Shown here piece by piece: positions 17,180 to 24,231 of a stretch of DNA of 64,000 nt. The translations under genes and the position numbers were made by a program. The notes under the pieces were generated by a model. The model did not search any database, was not told where the DNA came from, and was given only the letters and a program-made list of their open reading frames with translations. How positions within the stretch are numbered: position 1 is the first letter of the stretch; every line of letters starts with the position of its first letter. The DNA comes from JAXHUH01 sp034211175 (GTDB lineage Bacteria; Actinomycetota; Acidimicrobiia; Acidimicrobiales; CAIXPF01), in the NCBI GenBank assembly GCA_034211175.1, contig JAXHUH010000063.1, forward strand, positions 1 through 64,000, read 5' to 3'.

Positions 17180-17242
17180 CGGTCCCCTCCCCGTCGAGCA
17201 ACCGCACCATGGCGCAGCGACCCGTCGGCGTCCAGGTCGGTG

Positions 17243-19198
17243 TCAGGACGGGGCTGCGAACCGGCGGACGGCGTACGTGGAGGCGGCGGTGAGGATCGCG
17301 GCCGACCAGGCGAGCGAGAGCCAGACGTCGCGGGCGTCGGCCGTGCCCTCCGACAGGGCGCGGGCCGCCTCGATGGTCACGTTGACCGGCTGGTTGCGGG
17401 CGAACGCCTGCACGCCGCCGACCATCGACTCGACCGGGATCCACGCCCCGCTGAGGAACACGAGGGACACCACGGGGACGAACCCGGCGAACTGGGCCGC
17501 AGCCACGTCGCGGGTGGCGACACCGATGGCGGCGAACACCCAGCTGAACGCGTAGCCGAACAGGAGCACGACGCCGACGGCGGCGACCGCCCCGCCGACG
17601 CCGCCGTCGGGCCGGTAGCCGAGCAGTGCGCCCGCGGCCACCATGATCACCAGGCTCATCACGTTGCGGGCGAGGTCGGCCGCGGTCCGTCCGACGAGCA
17701 CGGCCGAGCGGGCCATCGGCAGGCTCCTGAACCGGTCGATGATGCCGGCCTGGACGTCCTCGGCGAGCCCGATGCCGGTGACCCCGGCGGCGAGCGCCAT
17801 GTTCATGACGACCACGCCCGGCAGCAGGAACTGGATGTAGCTGCCGCCCTCGGCATCCTCGACCAGTCCGCCGAACACGGCCCACAGGGCGAACACGAAC
17901 AGCAGCGGCTGCACGGCGGCGTAGAACACCGACTCCGGGTTGCGCCGCATCCGGGTCAGGTACCGACCGGTGATGGCGCCGGCGTCGCCGGCCGCGGCAC
18001 GCAGGCCCCGCCGCGGCGCCCGCGATCGTCGAGCGGCGGTCGCTCCGTCAGCGCTCGACGCATCCGGTGACGTCACCCACCCGACCACGGCATCGACGGC
18101 GCCGTCGGCCGGGGTGACGGGGGCAGTCGGGCCCTGACCTCCGACGAGGACGTCCTGACGCTCCGCTCCTTCTGCGGGGGACCCGTCGCCGTCACCGTCG
18201 CCATGGCGGTCGTCGAGAGGTCGGTCGTCCAGTGTCGCCGAACGGCCCGTGAGCGTGAAGAACACGTCGTCGAGCGACGGGTGGCGGATCCCGATGTCGG
18301 CGATGGCGATCCCCGCCTCCTCCATCCGCCGGCCCGCGTCCAACAGCGTCGCGGTGCCGCCGGGGGAGGGCAGCGAGATCCGCCGCTCGTCGGGCTCGAC
18401 GTGGGCACGACTGCCGCCCAACGTGGCCACGACATCGAGCGCGTGGTCGATCTCGGCGGCGTCGGTGAGACGGATCTCGAGCACGTCGCCGCCGACCCGT
18501 TGGGCCAGGGTCCGTGCCGGGCCCTCGGCCAGGATCCGACCCTCGTCGAGGACGGCCACCGTCGTGGCGAGCCGCTCGATCTCCTCCAGGTACTGGCTGG
18601 TCAGCAGGATCGTGGTGCCGTCGGCCGCGAGCTCGTCGACGGTGACCCACAGCTCGTTGCGGCTGCGCGGGTCCAGCCCGGCCGTCGGCTCGTCCAGCAG
18701 CAGGACCTCGGGCCGCCCCACGAGCGTGGCGCCGAGATCGAGCCGGCGGCGCATCCCGCCCGAGTACCCGCCGACGGGCCGGTCGGCGGCACCCCGCAGG
18801 TCGAAGCGTTCGAGCACCTCCGCGGTCCGCGTGCGGCGCAGCTCGGGGCCGAGGCCGTAGAGGCGCCCGATCAGGTCGAGGTTCTCGCGGCCGGTGAGCA
18901 ACGGGTCGAGCGCGGCGGATTGGCCGGCGAGGCCGATGGCGGCCCGGACCGCCACCGCGTCCCGCACGACGTCGAAGCCGGCAACCGTGGCCGACCCGGT
19001 GTCGGGTGGCGTCAGCGTCGAGAGGATGCGCAGCAGCGTGGTCTTGCCCGCTCCGTTGGGCCCGAGGAGGCCGACCACCTCGCCCCGGGCCATCCGCAGG
19101 TCGACGCCGTCGAGCGCCGTCGTGGCGCCGAAGCGCTTGGTGACGCCGTGCAGCTCGATGATCGGCGGGGGCGGTGTCGATCCGGGAGCGCCGTGCAC
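17243..19198 (-). CDS. Fused ABC exporter: ATPase plus ABC-2 permease (DrrA-DrrB type)
   Basis: A 651-residue single-chain half-transporter. Residues ~12-310 are a DrrA-like ATPase: Walker A GPNGAGKT at 46-53, signature YSGGMRRRLDLG, Walker B VLLLDEPTAGLD and the DrrA C-terminal segment HPSLDDVFFTLTGR. Residues ~320-400 are a low-complexity Asp/Gly/Ala linker. Residues ~410-650 are an ABC-2 permease with six hydrophobic segments (YIQFLLPGVVVMNMALAAGV). DrrA/DrrB are usually separate genes that export drugs or lipids; fusion fixes a 1:1 ratio. GTG 19198 lies 1 bp after the stop of the Doc-like gene, with GGAGGAG upstream, so it belongs to the operon controlled from the palindrome at 20123. Confidence 0.92.
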   Translation of the reverse strand: MHGAPGSTPPPPIIELHGVTKRFGATTALDGVDLRMARGEVVGLLGPNGAGKTTLLRILSTLTPPDTGSATVAGFDVVRDAVAVRAAIGLAGQSAALDPLLTGRENLDLIGRLYGLGPELRRTRTAEVLERFDLRGAADRPVGGYSGGMRRRLDLGATLVGRPEVLLLDEPTAGLDPRSRNELWVTVDELAADGTTILLTSQYLEEIERLATTVAVLDEGRILAEGPARTLAQRVGGDVLEIRLTDAAEIDHALDVVATLGGSRAHVEPDERRISLPSPGGTATLLDAGRRMEEAGIAIADIGIRHPSLDDVFFTLTGRSATLDDRPLDDRHGDGDGDGSPAEGAERQDVLVGGQGPTAPVTPADGAVDAVVGWVTSPDASSADGATAARRSRAPRRGLRAAAGDAGAITGRYLTRMRRNPESVFYAAVQPLLFVFALWAVFGGLVEDAEGGSYIQFLLPGVVVMNMALAAGVTGIGLAEDVQAGIIDRFRSLPMARSAVLVGRTAADLARNVMSLVIMVAAGALLGYRPDGGVGGAVAAVGVVLLFGYAFSWVFAAIGVATRDVAAAQFAGFVPVVSLVFLSGAWIPVESMVGGVQAFARNQPVNVTIEAARALSEGTADARDVWLSLAWSAAILTAASTYAVRRFAAPS

Positions 19199-19199
19199 G

Positions 19200-19865
19200 T
19201 CATCTCCTCCCCGCTACGAGCGCGGCTGATGCCGTGCGTCGGCTCCCTCGCCGGTCGGCGGAGGCCGTCCGGGCGAGTGGCCGCCCGTCGCGCCGGTGGG
19301 TGCGATGGACGTACCAGCACCGGGCCGTGAGCTCGTAGCGCACCGCATCGGGCCCACCGACGACCATCGACCGGTGCTCGGTCGGCGACAGCGCCACCGG
19401 CAGCCCACAGGCCGGGCACGGGCGCACGACCGGCGCCGTCGGCCCCACGGGGCGGAGCAACCGGTGGGCGATCGCCCGTGCCGCACGGCGCCAGGGCCCG
19501 GTGAGCGGGCGGACGTGGGCGGCGAGGTGCTCGACCAGCGCGGCCTCGTCGAGGCCGCCCCGCTGCACCCGTCGCACCAGCGAGGTGATCTCGTGGGCGC
19601 GCAGGTCGACCTCGAGCCCGGCGGAGGCGAGCACGTGGGCCGCGGCCAGCCATCCGGCGGCGGCGTTCGCCCGGCCGAACGGCCGCTCCCGGACGATCCC
19701 GACGAGCGCGGCGGCGGCCGCCGCGGCGGGATCTCCGGCCCGTTCGAGCCGCTCGGCGATCTCGACGAGCGCCGCGACGTCGCAGGTGTCGAGCACCTTC
19801 GCCGGGTCACGTCGGGCGGCGACCGCACCGACGAGGACCAGCTCGACGTCGTCCGGGACGCTCAC
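19200..19865 (-). CDS. Degenerate Fic/Doc-fold protein with C-terminal Cys-rich segment
   Basis: A 221-residue protein. Residues ~20-115 resemble the Doc/Fic fold: IAERLERAGDPAAAAAAALV, then ERPFGRANAAAGWLAAAHVL in place of the Fic motif HPFx[DN]GNxR, then LDEAALVEHLAAHV. The catalytic histidine is replaced by arginine (R61) and the Lys/Arg after the Asn by alanines, so classical AMP-transfer or kinase activity is unlikely. Residues ~140-200 contain CPACG and a further Cys/His pair, perhaps a zinc ribbon. It overlaps the RHH gene by 4 bp and precedes the ABC exporter by 1 bp. It could be a derived toxin, an immunity factor or a regulator; none is proven. Confidence 0.6.
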   Translation of the reverse strand: MSVPDDVELVLVGAVAARRDPAKVLDTCDVAALVEIAERLERAGDPAAAAAAALVGIVRERPFGRANAAAGWLAAAHVLASAGLEVDLRAHEITSLVRRVQRGGLDEAALVEHLAAHVRPLTGPWRRAARAIAHRLLRPVGPTAPVVRPCPACGLPVALSPTEHRSMVVGGPDAVRYELTARCWYVHRTHRRDGRPLARTASADRRGSRRTASAALVAGRR

Positions 19866-20119
19866 CGCGGACCCCCGTTCGAGCCGCCGCCGTCGTCCTC
19901 GTCGTCGCGGAGGCGGTCGAGCACGTCCTCGTACCGTCGGGCCGTCCGGGTCAGCTTGGCCTGGAAGTCGGCGTCACCCCGGCGATCGTCGACCAGCCGC
20001 CGGATCGCCTCCCGGACCACCTCGGACACGGGCCGCTCCTCCACATCGGCGACGGCCTGGAGCTGCTCGGCGAGCTCCGGCGGGAGCCGCAGCAACATGT
20101 TCTTCGTCTTCGGAGGCAC
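19862..20119 (-). CDS. Ribbon-helix-helix (RHH) DNA-binding protein, antitoxin-like
   Basis: An 85-residue protein: KNMLLRLPPELAEQLQAVAD is a canonical RHH beta-strand and first helix, followed by PVSEVVREAIRRLVDDRRGD. The C-terminal ~35 residues are charged (RRYEDVLDRLRDDEDDGGG) and could bind the partner protein. Such proteins bind DNA as dimers at palindromes and often autoregulate toxin-antitoxin operons. A perfect 22-bp palindrome lies 3 bp upstream of GTG 20119. The gene is first in the operon with the Doc-like protein and ABC exporter. An internal ATG at 20098 is an alternative start, but the promoter geometry fits 20119. Confidence 0.82.
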   Translation of the reverse strand: MPPKTKNMLLRLPPELAEQLQAVADVEERPVSEVVREAIRRLVDDRRGDADFQAKLTRTARRYEDVLDRLRDDEDDGGGSNGGPR

Positions 20120-20122
20120 AAA

Positions 20123-20144
20123 GGTATCGTGATATCACGATACC
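20123..20144. promoter_or_regulatory. Perfect 22-bp palindromic operator
   Basis: Each half is GGTATCGTGAT, giving a perfect inverted repeat with no spacer. It covers the region between the -35 box and the start codon of the RHH gene, so a bound RHH protein would block RNA polymerase. Confidence 0.85.
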
Positions 20145-20154
20145 GTTCTGTCAA
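20126..20154 (-). promoter_or_regulatory. Promoter of RHH/Doc-like/ABC operon
   Basis: On the minus strand TTGACA (20154-20149) is a consensus -35. It is followed after 17 bp by CACGAT (20131-20126), a weak -10, with the start GTG at 20119 exactly at +1. The -10 is inside the palindrome. Confidence 0.6.
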
Positions 20155-20303
20155 CCGTCAAGCTCGTTCTGGCCTACAAGCCGGCCGCATCGTCCCTGGT
20201 CGCAGATGTCCGGATGTAGACCAGAACGGGGTGGGGTGCGGCGGTGCGGGGCGTGGGTCCTACGGTGGGATCGGTGAGGGGTGGTGATCGGGGGAGTCGG
20301 GTC

Positions 20304-20906
20304 GTGTCGGGCCACGGCCCGGGGAACGGGCGTCGGCGCCGTGGCGCGGCCTCGCTGGGTGTGGCGGCGCTCGTTGCGGCCACGGCGTGCGGTCCGGGGT
20401 CGCCCGGCGGCACGGCCGAGCGGTCCGTACCGGGCCATGACGGCGGTCCACCGGTGCCGCCGTCGGTGGGCGAGCCGGTGGGGGCGCCGGGCCATCGCGA
20501 GCTGACCGTCGAGGAGGAACGGGTTGCCCGACAGCGGGCGATCGACCTCGCCGGCGAGCTGGCCGCGCGGCGCCCGGGCCTCGTCGGCCTGGAGGTCACC
20601 TCGGTCGGCACGTTGAGCGACGAGGACGGCGTGTTCGGCGCGGTGGTCGCGCTGGAGCTGCCGGAGCCCCGGGACGTCGACGCCGTGCCGATGATCGACC
20701 TGCGACGCGTCGACGACGAGTACCACTCGACGCCCTACGAGGCCGACGTCGACCGCCTGGTCAGCCTGGCCGCATCGATCGAGCTGCCGTCGGCCGAGGT
20801 GATCGGCCTCTACGTGCGACCGGCCGCCGGCACGCGCTCGACGGCGAGCATCGTCGGTGAGCAACCGGAGGTGCCGGTGCCCGATCGACCGACCCCCGGG
20901 GAGTGA
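20304..20906 (+). CDS. Small secreted lipoprotein, unknown function
   Basis: A 200-residue protein with a short basic N-terminus, a hydrophobic stretch and the lipobox-like VAATAC (GVAALVAATACGPG), so it is probably a lipoprotein. The mature part has a proline/glycine-rich region, then an alpha/beta region (RQRAIDLAGELAARRPGLVG, VFGAVVALELPEPRDVDAVP) that I do not recognise. GTG 20304 is chosen because GGGGAG sits 7 bp upstream; an in-frame upstream ATG/GTG would add a poor leader. It is divergent from the RHH operon and convergent with the DAHP synthase gene. Confidence 0.7.
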   Translation: MSGHGPGNGRRRRGAASLGVAALVAATACGPGSPGGTAERSVPGHDGGPPVPPSVGEPVGAPGHRELTVEEERVARQRAIDLAGELAARRPGLVGLEVTSVGTLSDEDGVFGAVVALELPEPRDVDAVPMIDLRRVDDEYHSTPYEADVDRLVSLAASIELPSAEVIGLYVRPAAGTRSTASIVGEQPEVPVPDRPTPGE

Positions 20907-20918
20907 CCCGGGACCGGG

Positions 20919-22265
20919 TCAGCCCTTCTGGAGCAGCTCGGCGACCCGGAACGCCAGGTCGATCGACTGGCGGGCGTTCAGCCGGGGATCGCACACGGTC
21001 TCGTAGCGGATCTCGAGATCGTCGTCGACGAGGGCGTCGGCGCCGCCGAGGCACTCGGTGACGTCGTCGCCGGTCAGCTCGCAGTGCACCCCACCCGGCC
21101 AGGTGCCGACCTCGCGGTGGGCGGCGAAGAACCCGGCGATCTCGCTGAGCACGGCGTCGAAGTGGCGGGTCTTGCGGCCGCTCGGCGCGGTGTAGGTGTT
21201 GCCGTGCATCGGGTCGCACGCCCACACGACCGGATGGCCGCTCTCCTGCACCGCCCGCAGCAGCGGCGGGAGGCCGTCGCGCACCTTCTCCGCGCCCATG
21301 CGAGAGATCAGCGTGAGGCGACCGGGGACCCGGTCCGGGTCGAGGGCGTCACAGAGGGCGACGGCCTCGTCCGGGGTGACCGACGGGCCGATCTTGCAGC
21401 CGATCGGGTTCCGCACGCCCCGCAGGAACTCGATGTGGGCGCCGTCGAGCTGGCGGGTGCGCTCGCCGATCCAGAGCATGTGGGCCGAGCAGTCATACCA
21501 GTCGCCGGTGAGCGAGTCGCGCCGGGTGAGCGCCTCCTCGTAGCCGAGCAGGAGCGCCTCGTGGCTGGTGTAGAAGTCGACCTCGTGGAGCTCGTGGTGG
21601 TCCTCGGTGGTCACGCCGCAGGCCCGCATGAACCGCAGGGCGCGCTCGATGCCCGAGGCGACCTCGTCGTAGCGGCGTCCCTCGGGGCTGGAGGACACGA
21701 AGGCCATGTTCCAGGCGTGGACCTGGTCGAGGTCGGCGAACCCGCCCTTGGTGAACGCCCGGAGCAGGTTCAGCGTGGCGGCCGACTGGTGGTAGGCGGT
21801 GACGAGGCGGGTCGGGTCGGCGGTGCGGGCGACCACGTCGAAGAGGTCGCCGTTGACGATGTGGCCCCGGAACGACGGCAGCTCGATGTCGTCGATCGTC
21901 TCGGTGTCCTTGGACCGTGGCTTGGCGAACTGGCCGGCGATGCGGCCGACCTTCACGGTGGGCACACCGGAGGAGTAGGTGAGCACGACGGCCATCTGCA
22001 GGATGACCTTGAGCTTGTCCCGGATCTGGTCGGCCGAGAACTCGGTGAACGACTCGGCGCAGTCACCGGCCTGGAGCAGGAACGCCCGGCCGTTGGCGAC
22101 ATCGCCCAGCTGCTCCTGCAGCGCCCGCGCCTCGCCGGCGAAGACGAGCGGGGGCAGGGCGCTGATCTGCTTCAGCGTCGCGTCGAGCTCGGCCTCGTCG
22201 GGCCACGCCGGCTGCTGGCCCGCCGGCTTGGTCCGCCACGAGCCCGGGTTCCACTCAGTTGCCAC
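20919..22265 (-). CDS. aroG: Class II 3-deoxy-7-phosphoheptulonate (DAHP) synthase
   Basis: A 448-residue type II DAHP synthase, condensing phosphoenolpyruvate and erythrose-4-phosphate as the first shikimate-pathway step. Signatures are WNPGSWRTKPAGQQPAWPD, FLLQAGDCAESF (metal-binding Cys), GRIAGQFAKPRS and VVWACDPMHGNT. Plant, mycobacterial and actinobacterial enzymes share this form. GTG 22265 is used because the family begins at this WxPGSW segment; longer in-frame starts extend into non-conserved sequence. It has its own upstream region, separated from the sigma-factor gene by two hairpins. Feedback control by aromatic amino acids is known in mycobacteria but cannot be read here. Confidence 0.95.
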   Translation of the reverse strand: MATEWNPGSWRTKPAGQQPAWPDEAELDATLKQISALPPLVFAGEARALQEQLGDVANGRAFLLQAGDCAESFTEFSADQIRDKLKVILQMAVVLTYSSGVPTVKVGRIAGQFAKPRSKDTETIDDIELPSFRGHIVNGDLFDVVARTADPTRLVTAYHQSAATLNLLRAFTKGGFADLDQVHAWNMAFVSSSPEGRRYDEVASGIERALRFMRACGVTTEDHHELHEVDFYTSHEALLLGYEEALTRRDSLTGDWYDCSAHMLWIGERTRQLDGAHIEFLRGVRNPIGCKIGPSVTPDEAVALCDALDPDRVPGRLTLISRMGAEKVRDGLPPLLRAVQESGHPVVWACDPMHGNTYTAPSGRKTRHFDAVLSEIAGFFAAHREVGTWPGGVHCELTGDDVTECLGGADALVDDDLEIRYETVCDPRLNARQSIDLAFRVAELLQKG

Positions 22266-22383
22266 CTCACCAGACTCGCCGTTCGCGAGGGGTAAGTCCA
22301 ACGCAATCCAGAATTCACAGGACAACCGGGAAAGGAACACGAAAGGTGTTCACCCCGCGTTGCCGTGCGGCCGCTCATGGCGT

Positions 22384-22405
22384 GGCCCGGCGTGCGTGCC
22401 GGGCC
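22384..22405 (-). terminator. Second hairpin after sigma-factor gene
   Basis: GGCCCGGC-GTGCGT-GCCGGGCC, a perfect 8-bp stem with a 6-base loop, just beyond the main hairpin. Confidence 0.5.
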
Positions 22406-22412
22406 GGACATG

Positions 22413-22443
22413 ACGGAGGCCCGGCACTGGGCCGGGCCTCCGT
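22413..22443 (-). terminator. Strong intrinsic terminator-like hairpin after sigma-factor gene
   Basis: ACGGAGGCCCGGC and GCCGGGCCTCCGT pair perfectly over 13 bp around the loop ACTGG. It lies downstream of the sigma gene on the minus strand and separates it from the DAHP synthase gene. Confidence 0.75.
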
Positions 22444-22557
22444 GAGCGATTCGGACCACCCGTGCCGTCCGAGCGGCAGGGTGCGGTGCGGCGCGCCGGG
22501 CAGGGCCCGGCCGCGTCGCCGTGGGTCGGGTGTCGGCGCTCGTGCGCCGACGCCGCC

Positions 22558-23388
22558 TCAGGCTGCGTCGATCGTCTGTGCCGCCTGGTCGCGCACGGCG
22601 TTGACGGCACGCTTCACGAGGCGTCGGGCGGCCTCGGCGGTGACGCCGAGCTCCTCACCGACCTCGCGGTAGCTGCGCTTGCGGCCGTCCTGCAGGCCGA
22701 AGCGCTGCTCGACCGCGTACCGGGCACGGGGATCGAGGACGTCGAGCAGCGACGTGACGAGCTGCTCCTCCACGCGGGCGACGACCTCTTGCTCGGGGCC
22801 GGCGGTCGCATCGGGGAGCAGATCGACGAGCTCGTTGCTGTCGTCGTCGCCGATCGTGCGGTCGAGCGACGTCGGCGTCGTCAACCGGTGCAGACGGGCG
22901 TGCTCGTCGTCGAGCTCGTCGCCGTCACCGGAGACCTGGCGCAGTGCGGCGCGCAGGCTCGCGGAGCGGTCGCCGGGCAGGCGAACGAGACTGGCCTTCT
23001 GATCGAGTGCCCGGCCGATGGCCTGGCGGATCCAGAAGGTGGCGTAGGTGGAGAACTTGAAGCCCTTGCGCCAGTCGAACTTGTCGACTGCGTGCTCGAG
23101 CCCGAGGTTCCCCTCCTGGATGAGGTCGAGAAGCTCCATGCTGGGAGGGAGCGGGTAGCGACGCGCCACGCTCACCACCAGACGGAGATTGGCCCGGATG
23201 AACCGGTCCTTCGCCTGCTGTGCGCGACGCACTGCTCGGCGTAGCTCCGGACAGGACTCGCCCTGCTCCATGCGGAGGCGGGCGGCCTGACCGCGCTCGA
23301 TGATCTGGGCGAGCTCGCGCTCCTCCTCAGCGGTGAGGAGGGGTACGAGCCCGATCTCGTTGAGGTACTGACCTACGGAATCGCTCAT
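22558..23388 (-). CDS. Sigma-70 family (group 2-like) RNA polymerase sigma factor
   Basis: A 276-residue sigma factor with region 1.2 (SVGQYLNEIGLVPLLTAEEE), region 2 (FIRANLRLVVSVARRYPLPP, LLDLIQEGNLGLEHAVDKFD, GFKFSTYATFWIRQAIGRAL), a shortened region 3, and region 4 with helix-turn-helix (YREVGEELGVTAEAARRLVK). It lacks the long N-terminal extension of the housekeeping factor, so it is a non-essential group-2 (SigB/HrdB-paralogue) type likely serving stress or stationary phase. The gene is monocistronic with a strong terminator. A 17-bp near-palindrome at 23452 may control it. Which promoters it reads cannot be told. Confidence 0.9.
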   Translation of the reverse strand: MSDSVGQYLNEIGLVPLLTAEEERELAQIIERGQAARLRMEQGESCPELRRAVRRAQQAKDRFIRANLRLVVSVARRYPLPPSMELLDLIQEGNLGLEHAVDKFDWRKGFKFSTYATFWIRQAIGRALDQKASLVRLPGDRSASLRAALRQVSGDGDELDDEHARLHRLTTPTSLDRTIGDDDSNELVDLLPDATAGPEQEVVARVEEQLVTSLLDVLDPRARYAVEQRFGLQDGRKRSYREVGEELGVTAEAARRLVKRAVNAVRDQAAQTIDAA

Positions 23389-23451
23389 GTCACCAGCTAG
23401 AACGGAGAACCCTCGGGTTGATTTCAGTCACGCTGCGATCACGTTACGTGG

Positions 23452-23468
23452 TGTAAATGCCATTCACA
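23452..23468. promoter_or_regulatory. Imperfect palindrome upstream of sigma-factor gene
   Basis: TGTAAATG-C-CATTCACA has seven of eight arm bases complementary. It lies ~65 bp upstream of the sigma start in the divergent region with nadD. It resembles a dimeric regulator site, but the spacing does not fit a CRP box. Confidence 0.35.
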
Positions 23469-23627
23469 TCACGCTGAGTGGTCAACGGCCCGCCGCCCCG
23501 GGTACCGCACCTGCACGCTCGCCTCGCGCCTCGGTCGTCACGTCGGGCCCGTCTCCCGCTCCTCCTCGCTCGTCGTTCCTCGTGCATTCGTTCGCCGCGC
23601 CCCGTCGGTTCGGCGTGGAGGGCCACC

Positions 23628-23633
23628 TAGACT
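23628..23633 (+). promoter_or_regulatory. -10 box of nadD
   Basis: TAGACT, 7 bp before GTG 23641; leaderless spacing. Confidence 0.5.
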
Positions 23634-23640
23634 GACCGAG

Positions 23641-24231
23641 GTGGTCGGACCAACCGAGCGCCTCGGTGTCCTCGGTGGCACCTTCGACCCCCCTCATATC
23701 GGTCACTTGGTGGCCGGTGTGAACGCTTTGGCCGAGCTTTCTCTCGATCGCGTGCTCCTGGTCGTGGCCAACCGGCCCTGGCAGAAGGTCGGCGAACGGT
23801 CGATCAGCCCTGCAATGACGCGGCTGGAGATGGTCCGCGAGGCCGTCGCCGGCATCGACGGCCTCGAAGCCTCCGATGAGGAGATCATCAGAGGCGGGGA
23901 TACGTACACGATCGACACGATCGATCGTCTCGCCGCCTCCGATCGCTCCCTGACACTGATCGTCGGGACCGACGCCGCCGCCGGCCTCGACACCTGGCAC
24001 CGCTGGCGCGAGCTCGCCGAGCTCGTCGACGTGGCGGTCGTCGACCGCCCGGGTGCCGACGCTCGGGTGCCGTCGGCCTTCCACGCGACGCGGGTCGAGA
24101 TCCCGTTGCTCGACGTGAGCAGCTCCGCGATCCGGGAACGCGTGCGCGATGGGAGGCCGATCGCCGGCCTCGTCCCCGAGCCCGTACGTTCCGTCATCGA
24201 ACGCGAGCTGCTCTATCTTCGTGCCGGATGA
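23641..24231 (+). CDS. nadD: Nicotinate-nucleotide adenylyltransferase
   Basis: A 196-residue enzyme joining ATP and nicotinate mononucleotide to make deamido-NAD in NAD synthesis. Hallmarks are GVLGGTFDPPHIGHL at the N-terminus (nucleotidyltransferase HxGH), RPWQKVG, TLIVGTDAAAGLDTWHRW and LLDVSSSAIRERVRDGRP near the end (SSTxIR motif). Length is typical. GTG 23641 is supported by TAGACT 7 bp upstream. The last codon overlaps the start of the LCP-like gene (ATGA), and rsfS follows, an order frequently seen in actinobacteria. Confidence 0.96.
   Translation: MVGPTERLGVLGGTFDPPHIGHLVAGVNALAELSLDRVLLVVANRPWQKVGERSISPAMTRLEMVREAVAGIDGLEASDEEIIRGGDTYTIDTIDRLAASDRSLTLIVGTDAAAGLDTWHRWRELAELVDVAVVDRPGADARVPSAFHATRVEIPLLDVSSSAIRERVRDGRPIAGLVPEPVRSVIERELLYLRAG

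Larger units (their letters stand above)
22266..22557 (-). promoter_or_regulatory. Intergenic region between sigma gene and DAHP synthase
   Basis: This 292-bp stretch holds the two terminator hairpins described separately and, nearer the DAHP synthase start, a small perfect inverted repeat GAACAC-GAAAG-GTGTTC at 22335-22351. That repeat may be an operator or leader hairpin. I see no gene in it. Confidence 0.45.

Noticed and set aside
23452..23468. CRP-type binding site upstream of the sigma gene
   Set aside because: Half-site spacing is 7 rather than 6 and one arm lacks TGTGA, so only a generic palindrome is reported.
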